Below are positions 1 through 8,199 of a stretch of 13,126 bases of DNA, piece by piece (position 1 is the first letter of the stretch; each line of letters starts with the position of its first letter). Location: NCBI GenBank assembly GCA_964400875.1, contig CAYNWK010000120.1:1-13126 (forward strand), in the 5' to 3' direction. Source of the DNA: CAYNWK01 sp964400875 (GTDB lineage Bacteria; Chloroflexota; Anaerolineae; Anaerolineales; UBA4823). The position numbers and the translations under genes are program-made. The notes under the pieces are model-generated. The model saw only the letters and a program-made list of their open reading frames with translations, was not told the origin of the DNA and searched no databases.

Positions 1-691
1 CGGGGCCGAAGGTCCACACGATGCTGGCCGCATCGACCACCTTGAAATGTTTTCTTTCGTGCTCCGAGTCGGCCCGGTTGGCGTAGAGCAGTTGGCAAAA
101 ATCTGGGTCGATCCCTGCGTCCAGCAGCGCGGCGATCACCTGTGGGGCGACCGCGTCCCGGATGGAGGCTCGCAGCACGAAGGGTATGCCCAAATAGACC
201 AGGTTGGCGGCGACCAGTGCAGCCGCGCGCGGGTCATTGCCCGGCGTGATCGCGTAGCAAAACCCCTCCCGGGGTACAAGTAATTTCGTGTAGCCACGCG
301 TAATAGGCTCTACATCGAAAGGCGCGCCTCCCGAAGCCCCGGCGAAGCGCTTTTCCAGGGTTTCAGCCACCTCGCGCAGGATATCCGGGATCTGGGCTAT
401 GGCTTTCTCCACCTGCCGGACCGGCATGCCGGTCATCTGCACGGCGTGGGCCGTGTGCTCGTCGTTGCTGCTGAATGCGTTCGACGCCCGCTGCAGGATG
501 GAGATTCGCTCCTGTCGAGATTGGCGTACGCAGCGCCGTACGGCCCCGATGGCGCTGGAGACATCCAGGAAGCCCGCGTTGGCGGCCTGGACGGTGTATT
601 CTGGGAAGAAGATTGACCGGACGAGGAAGGTATTCGTTTCGATTCGTTTTCCCGAAAGGATTAATGGCAGCAGCATGGCGTTTTCGCTCAC
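1..691 (-). CDS. LuxC-like acyl (fatty acid) reductase, 3' part missing
   Basis: This reading frame has no stop before the left window edge. It begins at a GTG at 691 that shares the bases GTGA with the stop codon of the upstream LuxE-like gene; an in-frame ATG at 676 is the alternative start. About 230 residues are visible. The beginning (LLPLILSGKRIETN) resembles the start of LuxC acyl-CoA reductases. The middle has an aldehyde-dehydrogenase-fold nucleotide-binding stretch (FCYAITPGNDPRAAALVAA), then a region around GIPFVLRAS, and the visible part ends at AASIVWTFGP, like the LuxC segment before the catalytic cysteine. The active-site cysteine lies outside the window, so activity cannot be judged. 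The family reduces acyl-CoA or acyl-enzyme thioesters to aldehydes with NADPH. The 4-base overlap with a LuxE-like gene suggests that the two proteins form an acid reductase. A general aldehyde dehydrogenase is the main alternative. Confidence 0.72.
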   Translation of the reverse strand, partial: MSENAMLLPLILSGKRIETNTFLVRSIFFPEYTVQAANAGFLDVSSAIGAVRRCVRQSRQERISILQRASNAFSSNDEHTAHAVQMTGMPVRQVEKAIAQIPDILREVAETLEKRFAGASGGAPFDVEPITRGYTKLLVPREGFCYAITPGNDPRAAALVAANLVYLGIPFVLRASIRDAVAPQVIAALLDAGIDPDFCQLLYANRADSEHERKHFKVVDAASIVWTFGP

Positions 692-1959
692 CCGGCGGCG
701 CAGCCGGTCAGCAGCAAGTTTTCCCATTCGGAGCTATCTTTGCGTCGTACGCCGGCGATCACAGGGGTGTGCAGGCCGCATGGGCATTCCCCTTCATCCA
801 ATACTTTCGTCGCCAGGTCGCCGGGCGCGTAGCGGATCCACACGGTCCCATCCCGAGCCCAGGAAGTGTAAACTAGCATACCTTGCTCGCCTTTCTCCAC
901 CGGCGCCCAGCCATCTCCTTCGGGCTTGAGGATTTCCATATAGTGTGGCCCGTGCAGCAGGTGCAGCTGGTTGTAATGGCAGGCCGCGCCGGGAGTTAAT
1001 AGCGGGTTGGTGCTGCAGGCTTGGGGGATGGCCTCCGACGATCCCAACAAGGTGGCTATGGGTGTGTTCTCCAGGTAATCGGCCGCCAGCTCCAGGGCGT
1101 ACGGTACGATCTCAAAGCCGCCTAGAAATACGAACTCGATCTGCTTGCGTCCCTCGGCGTCTGGCAGAAGCAACCCGGCAAACTCTGGGTTCTCCAGCGA
1201 AGCCTGTACCAGCGAGTGCAGGTTGATTCCGGCTGCCTTGCTCTGGCTTTTAAAGGCAGCGCGCGGCTGCTGTACGGTGAACAGCACGTTGACCCCATAG
1301 CGGCGCAAATTTTCCAGGACCTTTTCCGGGCCCTCTTCCGGCCTGCGCACGTGCACCTCCACCCCGTGAGCCCACAGGCTCTCTTGCATCCACTGCCCGC
1401 CCTTGTGGGCGGTGTTGTAGGTGTACAGCGCCCGATCGCCGGGGACCAGCCCGTGATAAGTGTGCCCCCGCCGCCAGCCGTGGATCTCACGCTGGCGGTC
1501 TTTTTGGGTGACGAAGGTAGGCGTGTTGGCGCCCTGCGAACCGCCGCTGCCGAACGCTACCATGGCGGTATCCATGTCGGTCGGCATGAGCGCCCGTGGG
1601 TTCTCCTGAGCGAGAGCCCGGAAGCCGCGCAACCCCAGCTCAGGGTCGTTGTCTTTAACTAAGGGTGGAATCCGCTGCCAATCTTCGTAGGTCTGGATGC
1701 GCGTAGGATTGATGCCCGCCAAGTGTTCCCCATACAGAACGGGGAGCGCGTGCCTTGCCCGAGCCAGCTGCTGGCGCAAAAAGGGCAGTAACATGGTGAA
1801 CAGGCGCGCTTCTGGCGTCAGGTCCCAGCCGTGCCAGCCGAAGGCCTGCGGATGGATCTGCCGGTAATCGTCGATCGCGCCGGCGCGAATCTTGCTCTCG
1901 AGCAGGGTGAAGGCCGGTTCGAAGGTGAGTAATTCCGCCCAGTGAGATGGGTCTCGCAT
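688..1959 (-). CDS. LuxE-like acyl-protein synthetase (PaaK/adenylate-forming superfamily)
   Basis: The protein has 423 residues. Visible motifs of the phenylacetate-CoA ligase/LuxE group are a Gly/Ser-rich phosphate loop (GSGGSQGANTP, residues 137-147), GSSEA (306-310), RYAPGDL (376-382) and CPCG (392-395). PaaK enzymes continue with a lid domain of roughly 100 residues, but this protein ends about 28 residues after CPCG. LuxE proteins also end there, and they carry an acyl-accepting cysteine near the C-terminus; C420 in TGCAAG is the obvious candidate here. LuxE activates a fatty acid as acyl-AMP, loads it on its own cysteine and passes it to LuxC. The start is ATG at 1959, 12 bases after the peptidase stop, with no clear ribosome binding site, which suggests translational coupling. 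The N-terminal ~70 residues before the LARARHALPVLYGEHL segment are longer than in PaaK. The natural acid substrate is not evident. Confidence 0.72.
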   Translation of the reverse strand: MRDPSHWAELLTFEPAFTLLESKIRAGAIDDYRQIHPQAFGWHGWDLTPEARLFTMLLPFLRQQLARARHALPVLYGEHLAGINPTRIQTYEDWQRIPPLVKDNDPELGLRGFRALAQENPRALMPTDMDTAMVAFGSGGSQGANTPTFVTQKDRQREIHGWRRGHTYHGLVPGDRALYTYNTAHKGGQWMQESLWAHGVEVHVRRPEEGPEKVLENLRRYGVNVLFTVQQPRAAFKSQSKAAGINLHSLVQASLENPEFAGLLLPDAEGRKQIEFVFLGGFEIVPYALELAADYLENTPIATLLGSSEAIPQACSTNPLLTPGAACHYNQLHLLHGPHYMEILKPEGDGWAPVEKGEQGMLVYTSWARDGTVWIRYAPGDLATKVLDEGECPCGLHTPVIAGVRRKDSSEWENLLLTGCAAG

Positions 1960-1971
1960 GTTTATTGGGGT

Positions 1972-4725
1972 TTATGGCTGGGTCTTGTTGACCAGCGGCA
2001 GGTAAAAATGCACCGCCGGAACCACGGTAATTGTCTGATCCTGGGAGTCTTCTCCCAGGACGTTGCTCACTGTCAGCGACACCGTGAAGTCGCCCGGGTT
2101 GGGGAAAGCGTAGCTGGGTTCGCGCAAATCGGATGCGCCCAGTCCGTCACCAAAATCCCAATCGTAAGCCAGCGGGATGCTGCCGGTGCTCAGGTTGGTG
2201 AAGTCCACTGGGATACCCTGTAACGCCTGGGTGGGCGCGTTGAACGCCGCCGTAGGGGACGTTTCAGTCAAACAATCGTCGCTCACCCCGCGCAGCTGCA
2301 GGTCGTCCAGGTACCAGCCGTCGGCGACCACCGAGGCGTCGGATTGCAGGCGGAAGCGCAGGCGGGCATTGCTCTGTCCGTCCAGGTCCGGCAGGGCGAG
2401 GCTTTCCAACCTCCACAGGTTACTTTGGAAGCCGGTAAAAGCCGCGGCCAGAGTCCATGCGCCGCCATCCAGCGAATATTCGACGTAGCCGTAATCGTAA
2501 TTGGTCTCCAGTGCATAGCGCTGCCAGAACTCCAGGACGACACCGCTGTAGCCGGTCAGGTCGATGACGGGTGAGGTCAGCGCAGCATTCGCAAAGCTGC
2601 CGTAATTTCCGCCGGGGCTATCCGTCCAGGCGTGGGTTGGGCTGTGGGCAGCTTCGTCGGTGATCGCCCAGCTGCCGGTCGAAGTCCAGCCGGCCGCGCC
2701 GGATTCCACGTCGTTGAGCGTTGCCGTGCACAGCTGCTCTAAGTAAAGGTCCTGGGTGATGGCCTGGTTGCCCTGGATGGATATTTCACTCGTACTGGCG
2801 CTGGCGTAGCCTTCTGCGCTGCTAGTGAGCGTATACTCGCCGGCGATCACCGGCAGGGAGTAATGTCCGCTACCCGGGTCGTTCTGTGTCTGGAAGGCTC
2901 CGGCGTTCACGGTAGCCTCCAGCGGGATGAAATTGTCTGCCGCGCGCACGTATCCCTGGAAGGTGGGGAAGCTGCCGGATGGTCCTGTATAGAAGAATGC
3001 AGCTTCGAAGGGCCCCCAATCGTTGGCCTCGTTGACCCCGTGGACCAGCACGTAATGCCGCCCATTGGAGAGCCCGCTCGTGTCCAGAGTCCCCGAAACT
3101 GCCTCATTCAATCCACCCCAGCTGCCGTCTCCAGGCTGCATGGGGGTTCCCATGCCGTCCTCGCCGGGCGCATCGATGAAGTATTCCGCGCCGCCTATCG
3201 CCACCGGGGGGTCGTCGGCGTAGCGTTGATCCTGGATCGTCGCCGTGATCGACGCACCCTGATTAGTGGACAGCGCGGCTGGAGTCACGACGAGTTCGAG
3301 CACGTCCGGGCCGAACACGGTCTTATAGGGCGTCCGGGCGATGGCGTGGGCGTATAAAAAAGCGGATTTGTTCTCGGTCCAGAAGTCCCGCGGCATGCCG
3401 TCTTCCCCATCCAGGCAGCCGTACTGCGGGAAAAAACCGCCGCACAGGCCGTTGGAAGGGCCGACCTCGAAGGTGAAGGAGGCGACGCCGAATTTTCCGT
3501 AAGTCCAGTCGTCGGTGGCGCCATCCACCGGGTACAGGAACCCGTCCGGGTTGGAGCCATTGTAAGATGCGAATTTGCGCCCGATGGCTTGCAGCTGGGC
3601 CTCATTGGGCGCGCCGCCGGCGTCAAAGCCGTACGGCCATAAGACCTGGTCGCCATAGCTGTGCAGGCTGAGGAACAGGCCGCTGGCATCCTCCTGCGCC
3701 GCGGGGGGCAGTGTGTCGTCTCCGTTTGGGCCGTTGTAATCGTCCACAAGCGTTGTGAAGAAGCTCTCGAAAGCCTGAGTCTCGGGTTCGGACGCCCTTT
3801 CGGGGCCGCGGTAGGTCTCGTCGCAGGCATTGGCGCTGGAACCCCCGCAGCAGCCCCACAAGAAGCTGTGGTTGCGGTTTAGGTCCACCCCCAACAAGTT
3901 CGAGAATGAACAGCTGTCGTCGTTATCCAGGTTCTTGCGCCGGAAAGCGGATGTGTCCGCCTCGTTGACCGCGTGCCCGTCGGGGTTCTGCATGACCAAT
4001 ACGTACAGCGCCTGGTGATCGACCAGCCAGGTAGCTTGAGGATCAACTCCGTAGCCTCCCTCGCCGTGATATCCCTCGGTTAAATACTTTATATAGCGGA
4101 TAGCCAGCTCAGGCGTGGCGACTTCCCGGGGATGGATCGAGGCGAACAGGAAAAAGACCGGCTTGTCATCGATCGGCCCGTAGTCCGGGTCCTCGTTGCT
4201 GATCCGCAGCACCCAGAGGTCGCGATCGTGCTCGCCGTCCACGCCAGCCTCCCAGGCGTCTCCGATATCGATCAGTTCAGTCAGCTGTGGGTGCGCCTGG
4301 TTCGTCGTCTGCAAGAAATTGACCAGGTAATTGCCGTTCGTGTTCGCAAAATAGTTGTCGAAATAATAGAAGCGCGGGTCGAGTTGGGCCGCCGTCGCCA
4401 GGGCGAAGCTCTTCTGTGCGTCAATATCCAGCTGGTAGCCCTGATCGGCCAGTTGTTGGCTTTGCGCCGGGGTCAGCGAGGCCACGACATAGCCCTTCTG
4501 CAGCCGCGCCTCCCACACGTCCAGCTCAGCAGCTAGGGCGTTAACCTGGGCCTGGGTTTGCACGGCGATGCGGTAGACGGTTTTTTCGGAGGTGGAAGCG
4601 AGGGGAGTTGTGACGGATTCTAGGTTTGCGGGCCAGGCTCCCTTTGCCGCGCTTTGCGCATCGCCGAGCAGGCTGAGAGCGAGGAGGACCGTGAAGGTAA
4701 GTAACAGGGTCGAAAACTGGCGCAT
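1972..4725 (-). CDS. Secreted zinc carboxypeptidase (M14) with MAM-like and PKD domains
   Basis: The 917-residue protein starts with a Sec signal peptide (hydrophobic residues 7-20, probable cleavage near residues 23-27). A propeptide-like region runs to about residue 110, and the M14 metallopeptidase domain covers about 115-465. Zinc ligands are H198 and E201 (HPRE) and H355 (LSLHSYG). R284 in DLNRNH fits the residue that binds the substrate carboxylate, and E420 in FTFEVG is the catalytic glutamate, so the enzyme looks intact. Downstream come a beta-sandwich module (about 475-580), a carboxypeptidase-regulatory-like domain (588-662), a MAM/immune-inhibitor-like domain (666-813, ending ADGWYLDDLQLRG) and a PKD domain (823-901, core YDWDFGDG). 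The protein ends with HFYLPLVNKTQP, resembling the YLPLV tails on many exported Chloroflexota proteins. It probably removes C-terminal amino acids from peptides outside the cell. It is the first gene of a probable operon with the LuxE- and LuxC-like genes. Confidence 0.9.
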   Translation of the reverse strand: MRQFSTLLLTFTVLLALSLLGDAQSAAKGAWPANLESVTTPLASTSEKTVYRIAVQTQAQVNALAAELDVWEARLQKGYVVASLTPAQSQQLADQGYQLDIDAQKSFALATAAQLDPRFYYFDNYFANTNGNYLVNFLQTTNQAHPQLTELIDIGDAWEAGVDGEHDRDLWVLRISNEDPDYGPIDDKPVFFLFASIHPREVATPELAIRYIKYLTEGYHGEGGYGVDPQATWLVDHQALYVLVMQNPDGHAVNEADTSAFRRKNLDNDDSCSFSNLLGVDLNRNHSFLWGCCGGSSANACDETYRGPERASEPETQAFESFFTTLVDDYNGPNGDDTLPPAAQEDASGLFLSLHSYGDQVLWPYGFDAGGAPNEAQLQAIGRKFASYNGSNPDGFLYPVDGATDDWTYGKFGVASFTFEVGPSNGLCGGFFPQYGCLDGEDGMPRDFWTENKSAFLYAHAIARTPYKTVFGPDVLELVVTPAALSTNQGASITATIQDQRYADDPPVAIGGAEYFIDAPGEDGMGTPMQPGDGSWGGLNEAVSGTLDTSGLSNGRHYVLVHGVNEANDWGPFEAAFFYTGPSGSFPTFQGYVRAADNFIPLEATVNAGAFQTQNDPGSGHYSLPVIAGEYTLTSSAEGYASASTSEISIQGNQAITQDLYLEQLCTATLNDVESGAAGWTSTGSWAITDEAAHSPTHAWTDSPGGNYGSFANAALTSPVIDLTGYSGVVLEFWQRYALETNYDYGYVEYSLDGGAWTLAAAFTGFQSNLWRLESLALPDLDGQSNARLRFRLQSDASVVADGWYLDDLQLRGVSDDCLTETSPTAAFNAPTQALQGIPVDFTNLSTGSIPLAYDWDFGDGLGASDLREPSYAFPNPGDFTVSLTVSNVLGEDSQDQTITVVPAVHFYLPLVNKTQP

Positions 4726-4755
4726 TGGGAGTCCCTGAGGAATCGGAATGCGTAG

Positions 4756-4761
4756 ATTATA
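4756..4761 (-). promoter_or_regulatory. Candidate -10 box for the carboxypeptidase operon
   Basis: On the minus strand a perfect TATAAT lies about 30 bases before the peptidase ATG at 4725. No good -35 hexamer is present at 16-18 bases upstream. The box sits in the centre of a small inverted repeat, CGTAG/CTACG (4751-4755 and 4764-4768). No convincing terminator for the upstream kinase is visible in the 85-base gap, so readthrough from the kinase is also possible. Confidence 0.45.
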
Positions 4762-4810
4762 GCCTACGAGGGGAATTATGCACTATCTTCTTGAATCCCC
4801 CCAACCATCC

Positions 4811-6547
4811 TTAAGCAGAGTATTTCGATCCGTTCCTGTGCGGCCATAGCTTGAACTCCCGCAGGATCGACCCACCGATAAACTCCCGCAAGATGGAGTT
4901 ATCCGGCACCAGATCGCCTTCCAGAGGCAGGAACCACTCCAGGAAGGCCAGCAGACGTTTAGCCTCCACGTATTCGGCTGTCCCGTAAGGAACCTGGCGC
5001 AGCAGCGGTTCCGCTAAGGGCTTGAGCACGGCGAGCTCGTAAGCCAGGGCGGAGTTGAACATCACGTCGGCGTTTTCCTGGTACGGGAATATGTAGCGCT
5101 TTTCCCCCCGGCGGACAGATTCCCAGCGCCTGATCGTGTCGAAGGCGCTGTAGCCGCGCTCACGCGCGTCGCGCACGATACGCCGCAGCAGGCGGGTGTC
5201 GGTGGTGGAGACGCGATTGTGACGGTCCAGGTTCAGCTGGGTCAGCGCAGAGACGTAGATTCGGAAGGTCTGTGAGGGCGGGATGCCGGGAATCAGCTCC
5301 GGATTTAGGCCGTGAATGCCCTCCAGTATGATGATCTGTCCGCTATCGAGCTGCACGGTCTCCCCCGGCTCTCGCTCGCCGGTTTTAAAGTTGTAGTAAG
5401 GCAGCTGCACCCGCTCACAAGCGATCAACCGGCTGAGGTCGACCTGCAGGCGCTCGGTATCCAGCGCCTTGAGCGATTCGAAGTCGTACTCACCCTTTTC
5501 GTCTCGGGGTGTGTCCGCCCGGTTCTTGAAATAATGGTCCAGCTCCAGCGGGAACGGCGAGATCCCCTGGGCGAGCATCTGGATGGTCAGTCGCTTGGAG
5601 AAAGTGGTCTTGCCCGATGAGGAAGGCCCGGCAACCAGGACGACGCGCAGTTGGTCGGCGCGGGCGGCTATCTGGGCGGCAATGTCGGCGACGCGTTCTT
5701 CGTGCAGGGCTTCTGAGACCAGGATCACTTCGCGGATACGGCTGGAATCGATCGCATCGTCGAGGGCTCCCACGCTGGAGATGCCCAGCCGCCAGAGCCA
5801 GTCCCCGTACTGGCGGAAAGTCGCCAGTAGCTTGGGGTACTCCGGCAGGGGCAGTAGCTCGGTGGGCTTGTGACGCCGCGGGAAGCGCAGGGTGAAGCCT
5901 TCGCCGGTTCTCACCAGGCCAAACCAGCGCAGGTAGCCGCTGGAAGGCAGCATATAGCCGTGGTGGTAATCCAGATGGCCATCCAGCTGGTAGACGGTCA
6001 GGTAATCCTTCGTGCGGTGGGCTAGCAAGCGGACTTTATCGTCAAAGCCGTTTTCCTCGAAATAGGCGCTGGCTTCGTCCAACGGTAGCAGTTGCCGTTT
6101 GAAGGGCAGGTTGCCGGCGACGAGGGCGCGCATATCCGCCTCGACCTCTTCCAGCTCACTCTGTTTCAGCGGCGCGCGGCCGGTTACGTGACAGAAGTAG
6201 CCCCCGGAAGAGACCGAGTGATCGATCACCAGCGTGGCGTCCGGGTAGCGCTTCTCGAAGGCGGTTTCCAGTAAGAACGTCAGCGAGCGCCGGTAGATGC
6301 GCATGCCGTCGGCGTCGCCCATTGTCACAGGGCGCACCTTGGCATCCATCATAATTGGGAATGTCAGCTCGCGCAGGTTCCCGTCAACGATGGCGCCCAC
6401 GATCGGCGGCTGATCGGCTCTATCCAACTGCCGCATGAACTCTTCGGCCGTGGCCCCGCGCGGCCCACAAAGCACCATCCCGTCAGGAAGGTGGATCTCG
6501 ACGGTCTCGCGCGGTTGTGCGCAGGCGTAGAATGCTTCGGACATCAT
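4811..6547 (-). CDS. TGS-domain uridine kinase-like nucleoside kinase
   Basis: The protein has 578 residues from the ATG at 6547; a TTG at 6550 and a second ATG at 6544 are also possible starts, and no strong ribosome binding site decides between them. The N-terminal part (about 15-75) resembles the TGS domain of threonyl-tRNA synthetase (VEIHLPDGMVL). It is followed by a region like the synthetase's second additional domain (about 80-200, with IDHSVSSGGYF). The C-terminal half is a P-loop kinase of the uridine kinase/phosphoribulokinase family: Walker A GPSSSGKTT (about 307-315), LELDHYFKNR (about 335-344) and IILEGIHGLN (about 406-415). The family phosphorylates a nucleoside or similar small molecule with a nucleoside triphosphate; the exact substrate is not certain. 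The C-terminus contains the short repeat SILREF-IGG-SILREF. It appears to form its own transcription unit between the gcv terminator and the peptidase promoter. Confidence 0.85.
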   Translation of the reverse strand: MMSEAFYACAQPRETVEIHLPDGMVLCGPRGATAEEFMRQLDRADQPPIVGAIVDGNLRELTFPIMMDAKVRPVTMGDADGMRIYRRSLTFLLETAFEKRYPDATLVIDHSVSSGGYFCHVTGRAPLKQSELEEVEADMRALVAGNLPFKRQLLPLDEASAYFEENGFDDKVRLLAHRTKDYLTVYQLDGHLDYHHGYMLPSSGYLRWFGLVRTGEGFTLRFPRRHKPTELLPLPEYPKLLATFRQYGDWLWRLGISSVGALDDAIDSSRIREVILVSEALHEERVADIAAQIAARADQLRVVLVAGPSSSGKTTFSKRLTIQMLAQGISPFPLELDHYFKNRADTPRDEKGEYDFESLKALDTERLQVDLSRLIACERVQLPYYNFKTGEREPGETVQLDSGQIIILEGIHGLNPELIPGIPPSQTFRIYVSALTQLNLDRHNRVSTTDTRLLRRIVRDARERGYSAFDTIRRWESVRRGEKRYIFPYQENADVMFNSALAYELAVLKPLAEPLLRQVPYGTAEYVEAKRLLAFLEWFLPLEGDLVPDNSILREFIGGSILREFKLWPHRNGSKYSA

Positions 6548-6608
6548 CAAGACTTTCAGGTAATCTCAAGGCGACGATTAAATCGCAAAATCTAAAATTC
6601 GGATGGGT

Positions 6609-6617
6609 ATTTTATCA
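6609..6617 (-). promoter_or_regulatory. Candidate extended -10 promoter for the nucleoside kinase
   Basis: The minus strand reads TGATAAAAT here, a TGn-extended -10 box (TAAAAT at 6614-6609) about 62 bases upstream of the kinase ATG. No clear -35 element is visible. The box is in the 8-base centre of an imperfect inverted repeat, GATGAGT/ACCCATC on the minus strand (6623-6617 and 6608-6602, 6 of 7 positions matching). Confidence 0.4.
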
Positions 6618-6671
6618 CTCATCACCCCCAAACTCCCTTACAGCGCTGCGAACTCAATGCTACGGTAAATA

Positions 6672-6701
6672 AATCCCTGGGAGCTCTGACTCCCAGGGAT
6701 T
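6672..6701 (-). terminator. Terminator hairpin after gcvPB
   Basis: A perfect 11-base inverted repeat, AATCCCTGGGA/TCCCAGGGATT with an 8-base loop, lies 34 bases after the gcvPB stop. On the minus strand it is followed by TATTTA, so the uridine run is weak but present. It most likely ends the gcvH-gcvPA-gcvPB transcript. Confidence 0.65.
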
Positions 6702-6735
6702 AATCGTCAATGCGAGCACGCAGGGGCAAATCAAT

Positions 6736-8199
6736 CTAATTCTGGTACTCCGCCACGCAGCATAGCACCAACTCTTTTGCCGCTTTGACCTCGTCGAGCC
6801 GGCCGTAAGGTGTGTTGTGTGGTGCGGAAGTGAGCGCTTCCGGATCTTCTCTCGCCTCCTCGGCGATCTGGATCATCACATCGGCGAAGGCATCCAGGGT
6901 CTCCTTGCTCTCAGTCTCTGTCGGCTCGATCATCAAAGCTTCGTGCACGATCAGTGGGAAGTAGTTGGTCGGAGGGTGGAAGCCGTAGTCCATCAGGCGC
7001 TTGGAAATGTCCAGTGCGTGGACCTCGTCCACATCTGGCCAGCGGCCTTCAGCCACGAACTCATGCATGCACACCCGGTCGTAGGGCACATGGTAGGTAT
7101 CCCGCAGCCGGGCAAGCAGGTAATTGGCGTTGAGCACGGCGAACTCGGATACCTTGCGCAACCCTTCCGGGCCGTGTACCCGGATGTAAGCATAGGCGCG
7201 CACGATCATGCCGAAGTGGCCTTGGAAGGCCTTCATTCGACCGATGGTTTTGGCGGGAGTCACCAACCCATAGAGCGGCGGCAGTTCTTCATCGCCTTCT
7301 TCTACCACGGCAACGATTGGGTCGGGCAGGTAGTCCACCAGGTGTTCCAGGACTCCGACTGGGCCGGAGCCAGGCCCACCGCCGCCATGAGGCGTGGAGA
7401 AAGTCTTGTGCAGATTGTAGTGCAGTACATCGACCCCCAGATCTCCTGGACGGGTGATGCCCAGCAAGGCGTTCATGTTGGCGCCGTCGCCGTATACCAG
7501 CCCTCCGGCTTCGTGCACCATCCGGGTGACCTGCTCGACGTTCTCGTCGAACATCCCCAAGGTGTTGGGATTGGTGAGCATCAGGCCCGCCAGTGTCTCG
7601 TCGCAATGCGACTGCAGCGCTTCCAGGTCGATGTTGCCGCGCTCGTCGGAGCGCAGCTCGACTACCTGCATCCCGCTCATTGCCGAGGTTGCCGGGTTGG
7701 TGCCGTGGGCAGAATCGGGGATCAGGATCTTGGTGCGTTTCAGGTCGCCGCGCCCGCGGTGGTAGGCGCGAATGATCAGCACACCGGTCAGCTCGCCGTG
7801 GGCGCCGGCCGCCGGCTGCAGGCTGACCCCGGCAAAGCCGCCGATCTCTTTGAGCCATTCCTGCAGCTGGTACATGATCGCCAGCGCGCCCTGTGCGGTT
7901 TCGATCGGCTGCAGCGGGTGCAAGTGGGCGAAGCCCGGCAGGCGCGCGACCACCTCGTTTACCTTGGGGTTGTATTTCATGGTGCACGAGCCCAACGGAT
8001 AAAAACCGGTGTCCACACCATAATTGAGCTGCGAGAGCTTGGTGAAATAGCGGATCACGTCGACTTCGGAAAGCTCTGGCAGCGCTAGGTCTTCCCGCAG
8101 AAGGCGCTCCGGCATGGGTGAGGGCGGCACGTCGGATTCCGGAAAACGGAAACCGCGCCTGCCTTCGACGGACAGTTCGCACATCAAGTGCTCAGCCAT
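6736..8199 (-). CDS. gcvPB: Glycine dehydrogenase (decarboxylating) subunit 2
   Basis: The product has 487 residues and is the PLP-binding half of the two-subunit P-protein of the glycine cleavage system. This protein decarboxylates glycine and passes the aminomethyl group to the lipoyl arm of H-protein in the cytoplasm. The PLP-lysine motif is intact in NLHKTFSTPHGGGGPGSGP (K265). Other conserved stretches are FYPLGSCTMKYNP, PAAGAHGELTG and DSAHGTNPATSA. The start is ATG at 8199, chosen because GGAGG lies 6 bases upstream; a TTG at 8223 would add eight residues but has no such support. It overlaps the end of gcvPA by 8 bases, so translation of the two subunits is probably coupled. The length fits the family and nothing is missing. 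Confidence 0.97.
   Translation of the reverse strand: MAEHLMCELSVEGRRGFRFPESDVPPSPMPERLLREDLALPELSEVDVIRYFTKLSQLNYGVDTGFYPLGSCTMKYNPKVNEVVARLPGFAHLHPLQPIETAQGALAIMYQLQEWLKEIGGFAGVSLQPAAGAHGELTGVLIIRAYHRGRGDLKRTKILIPDSAHGTNPATSAMSGMQVVELRSDERGNIDLEALQSHCDETLAGLMLTNPNTLGMFDENVEQVTRMVHEAGGLVYGDGANMNALLGITRPGDLGVDVLHYNLHKTFSTPHGGGGPGSGPVGVLEHLVDYLPDPIVAVVEEGDEELPPLYGLVTPAKTIGRMKAFQGHFGMIVRAYAYIRVHGPEGLRKVSEFAVLNANYLLARLRDTYHVPYDRVCMHEFVAEGRWPDVDEVHALDISKRLMDYGFHPPTNYFPLIVHEALMIEPTETESKETLDAFADVMIQIAEEAREDPEALTSAPHNTPYGRLDEVKAAKELVLCCVAEYQN

Noticed and set aside
399..929. Plus-strand open frames at the left end
   Set aside because: They are antisense to the LuxC-like and LuxE-like genes, both of which have recognisable protein motifs on the minus strand.
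1..1959. Bioluminescence operon
   Set aside because: Only LuxC- and LuxE-like genes are present; no luciferase subunits, and the upstream gene is a peptidase.
6817..8088. Long open frame on the plus strand (423 codons)
   Set aside because: It lies entirely antisense to gcvPB, whose product is unmistakable. The composition of its translation matches no known protein, and such antisense frames are common in GC-rich genes.
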